Below are positions 1 to 10,000 of a stretch of DNA of 64,000 nucleotides, one piece after another. Source of the stretch: Amyelois transitella (taxonomy: Eukaryota; Arthropoda; Insecta; Lepidoptera; Pyralidae); NCBI RefSeq assembly GCF_032362555.1, contig NC_083523.1, positions 1,215,501 through 1,279,500 on the forward strand. Direction: 5' to 3'. Made by a program: the position numbers and the translations under genes. Position 1 is the first letter of the stretch; each line of letters opens with the position of its first letter. Under the pieces are notes generated by a model. That model did not search any database and was not told where the DNA came from. It saw only the letters and a program-made list of their open reading frames with translations.

Positions 1-360
1 ATCAGTGAAAATAAACAGGGAGACCAGACCTCATGAAGGAAGAATTATTTATTCATACCTTACCTTTTCTATAAACTTTAATTAGTAACTTTGTGAGTAG
101 TTTGGAACATAATTCTAAATTTGCAGGATCATGTATCAATATCGCTACATATTATAAAGTCCCTCCACATATATTCTCTGTCAGTATATATGAGATAATC
201 TAAAGTTGTAGACAGATATTGTTCCTGTTTGAAATGTCAGAAAGAGGGTTTTCCAAGGAAGGTTTATAATTATAAATGCTACACATGTGAAGCCGAAGCA
301 GGTTGCTAGTTAAGATAAAACATACTGCAATACAAAAATGTGTTAATTTGAATTTCCCAG

Positions 361-870
361 ACAACTACCACCAAGACTTGCTGGACTACCTCCCGATCCC
401 GGAGCCGGAGATCAAACCAGAGCTGTCTCCCCCTAACACCCCTCCACCGGCCACTAAGAACTTCTCTATGGAATTTGACTGCTCATATCAAGATGAATTT
501 TTCACAGGTAAAAATTTTAAAAGTGCTCTACTTTGTGACCTTACACCTGGCATTAGACCGGTAACATCTTCACCTCGTCGTAGAAGAGCTAAGGTGCGCC
601 TTTTGATCAAGATCCTATGATTTGATACCTTCAATCATGATTAAGATGTAAATCTATATTTTATACAGAAAATAGGCCCTTGTTGGCACTTCTCATATAA
701 TTTTAAATTTCCTATAAATATGACTATTTTATTTTAAACACACAAATTTATCTCAGTTTCAGAATCATCCATTCTCCATAATGAAATAGAATTCTTTTTA
801 TTTCTTTTCAGATGACTTTTCAAACGAGAGCATTTTAGATGAAGACCTTGGCCTTCCTGCTTTGTATTGA
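361..870 (+). CDS. C-terminal two exons of an unrecognised acidic, proline-rich protein (partial)
   Basis: Two exons fit together: 361-507 (acceptor TTTCCCAG before it, donor GTAAAA after) and 812-870 (acceptor TTCTTTTCAG, stop TGA at 868-870). The phases match, because the codon for Asp is split g/at across the intron. The joined tail is about 68 residues. It has a Leu/Pro-rich segment (QDLLDYLPIPEPEIKPEL), an SPPNTPPP motif that could be a proline-directed kinase site, and an acidic end (SNESILDEDLGLPALY). This composition resembles a transactivation domain or degron tail, but I do not recognise the family. Upstream exons lie outside the window. The gene is convergent with TRAPPC2. Confidence 0.6.
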
Positions 871-1009
871 TTTATTTATAAATACTTGAATAACTTATAA
901 TACTATGTCATGTTACTAAATGTGGCTTCGTACCTATTAATTTATTTAACAAATTGAAAAAACTTCTTCTACTGACTGAGCCCAATATGTAAGTAAAAGT
1001 TATATCCAG

Positions 1010-1430
1010 CGTTGTAGCGTGGCACGCGCGACGACGTTTTTATCGCGCGAAACTAATAAAACTATCGCTGTTTCGCTTTTTTTTATGACGTGAAACTGGA
1101 CAGTCAGCCGTGTGGTTCCTGGCACCAATACAAAAAAGAGTAGGACTACTCCATCTCTTTCCCATGGATGTCGTAAAAGGCGACTAAGGGATAGGCTTAC
1201 AAACTTGGGATTCTTTTTTAGGCGATGGGCTAGCAACCATTTGTCACTATTTGAATCTCAATTCTATCATTAAGCCAAATAGCTGAACGTGGCCATTCAG
1301 TCTTTTCGAGACTGGTGGCTCTGTCTACCCCGCAAGGAATATAGACGTGACCATGTGTGTGAAACTGGACAGCGATAGTTTTATTAGTTTCGCGCGATAA
1401 AAACGATTGTTGCGCATACCATGCTACGAA
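1010..1430. mobile_element. Foldback (palindromic) DNA element interrupted by a SINE
   Basis: Arms of about 55-60 bp at 1010-1066 and 1371-1430 are inverted copies of each other. The inner 36 bp (including ATCGCGCGAAACTAATAAAA) match almost perfectly and the outer part diverges. A SINE-A occupies the middle. Without the SINE the element would be a nearly perfect hairpin, as in non-autonomous foldback or MITE elements. I cannot identify the superfamily or a clear target duplication. Confidence 0.65.
1104..1358 (+). mobile_element. SINE-A inside the foldback element
   Basis: A nearly full-length copy, from the GCCGTGTGGTTCC head to a short TG-rich tail. It is flanked by a perfect 14-bp target duplication, GTGAAACTGGACAG, at 1090-1103 and 1359-1372. 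It inserted close to the centre of the older palindrome. Confidence 0.9.
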
Positions 1431-2424
1431 GGCTGGCAATACTTATATTGCAATCTATGTATTGTAAATGACAAAGAAACATTTTGTTTAACAGTCAACC
1501 ACACATCAAGTTTTTATATTATGTCAACTCGGCACGGAACTATGACATTGAAATAAACACAAACCTTTAGTGAATTTTGGCAACTTGATATACTGTTGAT
1601 TGTACATAAAAAAACAGAGGGGTCAAGTTTCTATGCAGGTGACTGTTTCAGACCAATTTAATATATTGTCAATTTATACATAAACAATTTAATGGAATGT
1701 AAGATCATTTCAGTCACAGACATAGATTTAGCTAGATACCGCAAGTACAATATGTATGAAAATAAATTGTGGCAAATCTTCTACTTTGTAGTAGACTGGA
1801 TACGCTCGTAATTCCACTCGATCAAACAAATAAATCCCGTTTTTTTACCCGCGGGATTTTCAGGAAATGTTCTCTTCGTGCACTCCTAAAACAAATAATC
1901 TCATTACCTTAGCCGAGCGAATTTCGGGAAATCCCCGCTCAGTGCGCCCCTAGACCATATAAAGAATCTACATGCCTTCAAGTCAAGACTAAAAGCGGTT
2001 TGGGCTGTGCAGTCATCAGTGTCCTCTTTTATAAGAAGATAAAACGAGTTAAGACAAAAGATTTTATAAATTTGGTTCATAATGATATTGAATGAAACAA
2101 GTTTCAAAAAAGATCCATTATTTTTATCTCATTTCATGCACATGAAGCTTCGTGTGAACACTTGTGCGGTCTAGCTAAACCTATGTCAGTGGATTAAGTT
2201 GATGAGCTCACGGGGATCTTGGTGGACGACTAATTGACTCGCCGTAGCATCTATAAAATAGTAAATCTACCCATGTACGAAGCCTGGGGCATAAGTTGGA
2301 ATGTGTAAACATAATCCAATATGGGTTAGGCTCCTTTGCAAAGATTATAGAGGTCAAATAGTATCTGTTTCAAATTGTGCTAATTAAAAACAGATTTATT
2401 TCTCTGTGTGAAAACCTGACTTAC

Positions 2425-2535
2425 ATGCATATAATCACTTCTTTATCCCTTACCGACGGGGTAGACAAACTAATCAGGGGTAGGCAACGTTTAGCTGTAT
2501 GATTTAAAGATGGCATTGAGATTCAACTTGACTTA
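2425..2535 (-). mobile_element. Degenerate SINE-A fragment
   Basis: Recognisable from the reverse of the tail region (TCCCTTACCGACGGGGTAGAC) and a diverged AGCTGTATGATTTAA segment. It is old and truncated. Confidence 0.45.
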
Positions 2536-2652
2536 CTGAGCCGAAATGTGGTCAAAGGGGCAACTCTTGCTTGTCCGTTGAGAGGCGAGTGCCTAACGCC
2601 AGGTGGATGATTATTACATGTAAGTAAGATATAATCTTTGTAGATCACAGAG

Positions 2653-2714
2653 TAAGGGTTAGTTCACACCGAGACGCGACGAGGCATTTGACGACGGTGT
2701 GAATTGACCCTTAG
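2653..2714. repeat. Short 62-bp foldback
   Basis: The ends TAAGGGTTAGTTCACACCG and CGGTGTGAATTGACCCTTAG are inverted repeats of about 19 bp with two mismatches. They enclose about 23 bp. The form is that of a very small MITE-like palindrome. Confidence 0.6.
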
Positions 2715-3834
2715 ATGCTATGTGTTGAAAATTAAATGCTACATGAATATACATATGTTGTAAGTTTCTAAAACTACCTGTATCCAACAAATAGTATATT
2801 CCGCCTGTATAATAAAGTTTAGGTAATAACAATAAAGTTATTTTTGAATAAATAATTTCTTTTATTATACTTTTAACCTATTTTACTTTACAATAATAGT
2901 TATTTACAACTCAAGAATTAGATCAATAAGACTATTTTATTTAACTGCAGGAATCCTTAAATAATTAAATATACAAACAAATAAAAAACTGGTAAAAGAC
3001 AAAGTTTCTTGGACACAAGCCTTTACAGAAGATAAGCTTAATTGAAAGTGCACATTAACAAATGTTTCCAATGAACCTTAATTTCATTACATTAACAAAA
3101 TTTGCAACCAAAAAAGGTTCGACGACGAGCACCGAAAGCGTTAGATGGCAACACTGGTTTTAAATATTCCAAAAGTAGAGCTTTATAATTTTAAATAAGG
3201 ATTTAGAATGTTGGAATGTGGAACCCAGCCCCCTAGCAAAGCACACGCGACCCCATTTTTAGCAAATTCTAATGACGATTCTACACATATTTTCCACTTT
3301 ATTTCTACACAAATTTCGACAAAATCAGACCAACGGTTCGAAAGTTACTTACATAGCTTTACAAAACTACATACATACAAAAAAAAATATTTTCGCGCCA
3401 TGCGATTAATAGACCTGACTTGCTTCAGTCGTTCAGTCAATTACTTAAGAGACATAATGAGTTTATTAGTACATTCACAGGGATTTCAAATGTTGACAAA
3501 CATACAATATACAAGACTTTAACTTATGAAAAATGAAATAAATTTTTTTTATTTAAACACTATGTTTTTCAACATGTCAGAGGTTAAATATAAAGGGCAG
3601 CATGACGTGATTCATCCATAAAAAATGGATTACAATAAGGCACACAATCCTAAATTAAACTTGATCATTCACAATGAGCAAAAGAATTGTGTGCATTATA
3701 GCAATACATTAAGATCCATTTTTTAATGGTAAACATTTGTCAAATGCTATATAAAACCTCGGAAACTTGTTTTGCTCTCTTAAGGGAATCTAGTACAGTT
3801 GATCGAAGTGAACTTATAAAAACAAACTTGTGGA

Positions 3835-4799
3835 TCATGTAAGATACTTCTTCCCAAGAAACTGAACCTTCTTCTCGAAGGCCGGGAAGGCTATTGGTGT
3901 GTCTTCTTTGTAGAACGGATTCAGTAACAGCTTAATGTAGGCTTCGTAGACATCAGTGAAAAAGTTTTTGATACCATCCTCATTGCGGGCATCGTGAACC
4001 ATTACGAAACGCATCTGAAAACAAATTCATAATTTTAATCCATTTCAAATAGGCATACCTCAACTGTTACTTCTACTGGTTTGAAAGTGGTGAACTTTCT
4101 TAAGATGTACTTCATCTTATCATCTTAGGTACTTAGCTTTTGGTCAACAGACAGATTTAGATTTTAGAATTTCACATTTGAATATAAAAGCATATAAATT
4201 TGATTTAAATAACAGTGATATGATTGGTATTGTTAAATTCCCAGACTGGTCATGATGGAAAAAGAACTTTTTCTGATTGACCTGGGTCTTTCAGAACATT
4301 GGTTTTCATAAAAAAATTACTTAAAACAGTGTAGAAGAACACTTAAAGCTTTGCTTATAAATTAAATATAACTTTAATAAAATATCTAACCTGGCTCGCA
4401 GTGACGAAAGCAGAGACAAACCACTGGTTGAACTTATCTACGGACTTGAGGTATGTGCTGGTGACCTTCCACATGTGTTCGTCAACGAGATCTAGAGCGG
4501 CATGTGCGATGAATTGATTCAAATGTCTGTTGTCTTCTTTCTGAAAGTTGGGAGGAAATTTATCACATAGTATTGATACAAGTATTCATATTTATTTGCT
4601 TACTGAGTGTTCTTTTACTTTATCAGAATCATAATCAATAATTAGGTACATATGATGCACACAGAACTTATACCACAAGGGGCGAAACATTTTAATCCAA
4701 CCAACCAACCTTAACTTCTTTCGTAACTGGGATAAAATCTATTTCGAATATAGGATTATCCGAATGTCCGACGATGACAAAATAGTAGGTCCCTGCCAT
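3835..4799 (-). CDS. Trappc2: Trafficking protein particle complex subunit 2 (TRAPPC2, sedlin), complete
   Basis: Three exons on the minus strand: 4710-4799, 4391-4540 and 3835-4014. All introns are phase 0 with GT-AG ends, and the exons encode 139 residues (the human protein has 140). TRAPPC2 is a longin-fold subunit of the TRAPP vesicle-tethering complexes, acting in ER-to-Golgi traffic. The sequence reads [20 protein letters not shown] at the start, then the hallmark [16 protein letters not shown] helix in exon 2 and [20 protein letters not shown] in exon 3. The Asp in AALDLVDE falls at residue 47, the position mutated in human spondyloepiphyseal dysplasia tarda. It ends FLGKKYLT. Nothing is missing. 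It is divergent from the next gene, with about 740 bp between the two starts. Confidence 0.97.
4240..4318 (+). mobile_element. SINE-B fragment in TRAPPC2 intron 2
   Basis: Contains the body motif ATGATGGAAAAAGAACTTTT followed by CTGATTGACCTGGGTCTT, which is shared with the tRNA-derived SINE at 56511. The tRNA-like head is lost. Confidence 0.5.
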
Positions 4800-5540
4800 A
4801 TTTTTTACTATTTTTTTTTATTAATAACTAATAGATAGTCTATTAGTTATTAATTAGCATTAAAAGAATTTACTTAACTACCTACATCTAAAACTACAAC
4901 ACGATATTATTTAGATAATTTGCAAATTTAATTGGTCAAAAAATTAATATTTACACGACGAGGTAGTGACATACGATAGCAGATGGCATTGACGGACTGA
5001 AGTTATGTTCACAAAAATAAAAAAAATAATACCATGTAAGTAGTATAACTTTAAATATATATATGTTAATAGTTTATGAAATGTGGCCATGATGTCAAAG
5101 TTAAGATTGAGGAGCCTTAAGTAGCCGTACCAATATACCCATTATCATAGAGCAATAGTCTAAAATATTAGATGTGACTGCGTAGCATCTTTCGGCATAT
5201 TGCTTTGCATTATCGTATTAGTCCTTTTTGACTTCGAGAAATTATGACTATTTATGTATATGAAGTTATTTTAAACTTTGCTGACAAGGAATTTCACTTC
5301 CAATCTTTAAATAAAAGCGTATAGTTTGTAACTTAGTTAACTAGTTTTAAGAAAAGGTCTTAAATATTTGTGAAAGATGTTCATTTATAATCCTTTTATT
5401 TGATCGCTACGTACACAAAATGATTTTTAATAAAAAAGGTTTTTGTTTTTGCGCCGATAAAAAAAAATTTTTTTGGCGGGATTTGTTACTACTGGTACTG
5501 TCTAAATTATTTTGGATATTTTGAGTGAAAATTACAAACA
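4800..5540. promoter_or_regulatory. Divergent intergenic region between TRAPPC2 and the REC114-like gene
   Basis: An AT-rich 740-bp region between two divergently transcribed genes, likely to contain both promoters. I see no clear TATA or DPE element and no coding sequence. Confidence 0.35.
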
Positions 5541-6661
5541 ATGAATGGTATGTAGGTAACCAACTAATAAGATTATATTTCATTCATTTAGTTTTGATGT
5601 TAGGTTAAGTAACGGCTATGTACTAAGAAGGTATTCGAGGATACTGAATTTATGATATGAAATTCATTATCTTATTAAAGTTTCTTATTCTCCCTCCAAG
5701 CTTTAGTCCTGGTTACATCCTCACCACTAGAGAGAAGCCCGGGGTACCTTGGATCCAGGATTGGGTGAGTCAGATATTTACACGAAGCGACTCCATCTGA
5801 TCTCCGCAGCCTTCACAGGAAACCTAACTGGATCCTATTGGATCATAGTTATACATCTAGTTACCTGAATGTGCAAGTTTCCTCACGATGTTTGCACTCA
5901 CCGTAAAAACATGTGTATCTTATTTTATATGGATAACTTTAATACCTACTTACCTATTTTAGATTCGTGGCGAATATCTATTGATAAATTAATGTTTTGG
6001 CGGACTGGAGCCTGGGTAAAGTATGAGAAGATAGTTCCGGATCTATATTTAAGAATTTACTGTGATCAGCTTCTAATAACTGCTGATAATAAAGTTTTAG
6101 AATCTCTTAACATGCAATGTAAAATAAAAGGAGTGTACAAAGATGACATTTTAATTTTGTTAATTAATGATAGTTCTCAAAATGTAAGTATTACACAAGG
6201 ACGATTGCATTACATACATTTGAATTAATTATTACAAAGTATCCAGTACATATAAACCTTGTGTTCATAATTCATATTATTACATACGTTTTAGATAAGG
6301 AAATTAAAATTTCAAATAAAAGTTAATCCAGCTTGTTGCTATAAAATGCTCGGGCAACATTTCCCAGTAGTTAATTATAGTTCCAGTAAATCGAAGAAAG
6401 TGGATTTTCGTTATCATAATGTAAATGATGTTTTGAAGGCTGCTTTAAATTCAGAAGGTAAATGATAAAGGTATTTAAAAGTATTTGTGGTTTAATCTCG
6501 ATCAGTTTTTGTTCATTTCTTTTTTTTGTTTTGCAGTCGAATTGAGTGAAGCTCCAGCTGATTTCAAAAATTTCGTAAAAATGTGTTTATTGGACCCGAC
6601 GTTTCCGAATTTTGTTCAAGAAACTAAAAATGTTATTTCAGAATATGTTTTAAACAAATAA
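5541..6661 (+). CDS. Rec114: REC114-like meiotic recombination protein (candidate)
   Basis: Proposed exons are 5541-5547, 5963-6183, 6295-6457 and 6537-6661 (stop TAA), giving 171 residues. All phases agree. The first exon is only ATGAATG before a GTATGT donor and is the least certain part; an ATG at 5929, reading straight into exon 2, is the alternative start. REC114 is a subunit of the Rec114-Mei4 complex that promotes Spo11 double-strand breaks in meiosis. Its hallmarks are an N-terminal PH-like fold and a short C-terminal helix region with a C-L-x-D-x-x-F-P-x-F-V signature. Here residues of exon 4 read FVKMCLLDPTFPNFVQETK, which fits that signature. Exons 2-3 have the alternating hydrophobic strands expected of a PH-like domain (DQLLITADNKVLESL ... 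DDILILLIND ... KLKFQI). The identification rests on pattern memory, not on a search. Confidence 0.6.
5695..5905. mobile_element. Unclassified interspersed repeat in intron 1 of the REC114-like gene
   Basis: Contains GTTTCCTCACGATGTTTGCA and CTCACCGTAAA, a motif block I recognise as recurrent in lepidopteran genomes. It also has GGTTACATCCTCACCACTAG and CTGATCTCCGCAGCCTTCAC. It explains why the open frame extends upstream of 5929 without being coding. Confidence 0.5.
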
Positions 6662-7023
6662 ATATTTCAATATTCACTATTTCTGTTGAGAAGACCGTAA
6701 CTAATGTAGTCTTCAAGTCAAAGTTTTGTTAGACTTTTATACCTAAGTACTTATTACAAATGCAAAGCATTGTGTTCATAAAAATGCTGTATGAACGGAG
6801 ATGTCTTCGCCTGATTTTATAATTTCACACATTACTGTCATTGTCACTGTTTGTCAGCTTAAAACTGTCAAAACTGTTTTGTTTGTTTGATTTGAATTTT
6901 GATTTGAAACCTCAAGCAACGGACGAAATCAAAACAATTTGGGGGACTTGGGAGTTGTTTTCTTTAAAGTTCTAGTAGGTATTCCGCGCAAAATATTTTT
7001 CCTTTTGATAAAGGATAATTAAA
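6662..7023 (+). promoter_or_regulatory. Promoter region of Ndc80
   Basis: This 362-bp interval separates the stop of the REC114-like gene from the Ndc80 ATG and must hold its 3' UTR and the Ndc80 promoter and leader. It is AT-rich, with repeated AAAACTGTCAAAACTGTTTTG-like motifs near 6860. No clear core element is visible. Confidence 0.35.
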
Positions 7024-10000
7024 ATGCTACCGTCGAGATATGCACCTGGGCAGTCGTCTGCCTTGCGAAAATCGCGGTGAGTATTACTATGAATTCTTTG
7101 AGTTTCACATATTTAGCTTGCTATCAATATAAATCCATACACGAAATTGAAAATGAAAATGCTGAAGGTTCGATCTCTGTAACACACATAAAATACGCTT
7201 CTCCCCTGGGGATAGGGAGAGATTACATCTTTTCACTTGCCCCGACTCCCTGCATACTTCTTTAGCTTCAAACATTCATACCTCTGACCTTTGCCACTTG
7301 TTATCTATAACATATTTTCTTAGTCTGGAAGGTAAGCCGTCGTTGTTGCCGAAGCCCCGCCGGCCGGGCTCCACGGACCGGTTGTCAACCGAGGCGCGGC
7401 GCCCGAGTACTGCGGGACACCGGTCCAGTAGCGCGGAGCCTCCGCGCGCAACCTTCGGGCGGCTGAGTAGAGAGGCGTCTGCTACTAAACTGCCTTTAAA
7501 TGGGGTAAGGTACCTTAGTATAATGTTGTGAAGGTTCAGAATACGAATCATGGATTCGTACACATTACTAAGCATTTTATTTTCTCAAATGTTGCAGAGA
7601 TCTAGATCCCAGCAGAGCGAGAGATATGGCCAGGCGGCCACTACACCGCTGCGGTCCAGTCACTATGCGTCTAGACCCACAACCACTCCTGTTGTAAGTT
7701 TGTTTAGAAAAATACTAAATTAAAATGGCTACATTCATTTGTGAGCTATGATACCACCTACAGACACATCAAACTTATAACACCCCTCTTTTTTACGTTG
7801 GCGGTAACAAAAATTGCTATATAGGTTTGTGACCTGTGGATATTAAAATAGTAAACCCTTTCTGCAGTTTGTGAACAAAAGTAAGTGTAATTTTTATATT
7901 ACAAGTTACACTTAACTTTGATTATTTCTGACTTTAAATGTCAGTCAATAACTTAAAGGTTTTTTTACAGAGAACCCCAATTGAAGAACGCGCTCGCAAC
8001 TGGCAGGCCTGCTTGGACAGAGCATTGTCATTTGTCACTCTAAAAGACCAGCGGTAAGTTAAGTCTGTGCCGAGTGCAGTGTTGTTAGTGTGCCAATAAA
8101 AAATGAATAGGACCTCTCCATATTGTTCCCATGGCAGTCATCTAAGGCTACAAAGGAATAGGCTTGTAAACTTGGGATTAGTCTCTTAAGCGATGGGCAT
8201 AAATGGGAGTAAATTGTCACTATTTGAAACTCAATTCTATCATTAAGCCAAACAGCTGAATGAGGCCTATCAATCTTTTCAAGAATGTTCAACAGACAAA
8301 GTTACACTTACCTTGTGTATGAGTACATGCAATAATATGTATGTTAAGTGATATTTCTGAGAAATAATTGTGAAATTGACTTTTATTATTGAAGAAAATG
8401 CTGCAGTACAGTTTGTTACCGCTTCTTCTGCGCTGACGCTTTGGAAACAGCAGTAAACTTAGTTTTAAGTAATTAATTCGCCGTCAACCAACGTCGTGAA
8501 ATCGAAAGATATGACAATAAGTGATATAAGAAATGTCCCATTAGTAACTAACCAATAAAAATCTTGAATTTAAATTCAGGCCGATCTCGAACGTGGCCTG
8601 GCAGCGTTCGGAATGCTCCCGCGTGCAGGAACTGCTGTCGCTGCGCGGCGCGGGCGGCGCGGGCGGCGCCGGGGGCTCCGCGGCGCTCATCCGGCCGCTC
8701 ACCATCGCGCGCTTCGTGGACATCACCGGCGGCCTGCTCGCCGCCGTCACCAGGGACACCAAGCTGAACAACGATAATTATGTCACCAAGGTACTGTGTT
8801 TACATCTTCATTGAATTTACTTAGAAATTATATTAATTTTTATCGCACATAGTTATGATCGACTTCCAATAAGGAAGAATAAATCAATAAATATATGTAC
8901 GCACTGTCTGTGACACCGGAGGTCCCGGGTTCAAATCCCGGCCAGGACATGAGGAGAAAAGAACTTTTTCTGATTGGCCTGGGTCTTGGATGTTTATCTA
9001 TCTAAGTATTCATTATAAAATATAGTATCGTTGAGTTAGTATCTCGTAACACAAGTTTCGAACTTACTTCGTGGTTAACTCAATCTGTGTAATTTGTCCC
9101 GTATATATTTATTTATTTTAATGTCTAAAGGTATAAATTTATCTATCAAAATAATTAGTTAACTGGGTCTTATGCAGTGGCGTAACTACAGGGTGGCAAG
9201 TCGGCAAAATGCCACGGGCCCCCAGCCGGAAGGGGCCCCCGGTCAGAGGACAATCCCAACTCCCAAAATTTCTTATTTATCATACATGTTTAGTAAAAAA
9301 AGTTTTAGTCTTTGATTTATTTTTGTAACCTACTCAGTTTCCTACACAAGTAAAAAAATATATTAAAAATTCAAAGCTTTTGTAAAAAAAGTTTTTTGTA
9401 AGTGTTGTAACCCAGTTTTAGAACGTACCTATCCGATGAATTTGCCACGGGCCACGAATGGTGTAGTTACGCCACTGGTCTTATGCCCCCCCCAGCTGCC
9501 GCACGTGAGCAAGCGGCTGCTGTACCCGGGCGCGGTGTCCAAGTCGTGGCTGCGCACCGTCAACACGCTGCACGCCTTCCCGCACGCGCTGGCGCTCGTC
9601 GGCTACCTGCTGGACCTCGTCACGCACATCGTGAGTCCTGTCTCCGTACTCCGTACAAATACTCTCCACTCTCCACGTCTCTGTCATGGATATCGTGAAA
9701 GGCGGCTTAAGACTCTCCACATCACTCGAGTCTCCGTACTCCGTACAAATACTCTCCACTCTCCACATCTCTGCCATGGATATCGTGAAAGGCGACTTAG
9801 AAATTGACTTTTTAACTTGGGATTCTTTTAGGCGATTGGCTGGGCAACTTGTGTCTGTTTGAATTCACAATTCTATTATTGTGTCGAAGCAGCTGAACGT
9901 GGCCTTTAGAACGTGATATTTAGTCTTTTCAAGACTGTTGGATCTGTTTACTCGGCAAGGGATATAGACGTGATTATATGTATGTATGTGAGAACAAAAA

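Larger units (their letters stand above)
871..3834. other. Intergenic region between two convergent genes
   Basis: This stretch holds the 3' UTR of the upstream gene and the 3' UTR of TRAPPC2 on the other strand. AATAAA-type signals occur near 1548 and 2811-2850. It also contains a palindromic element with a nested SINE (1010-1430), a degenerate SINE-A (2425-2535), and a 62-bp foldback at 2653-2714. I see no convincing coding sequence. The short open frame at 3208-3522 has no splice or family support. Confidence 0.5.
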
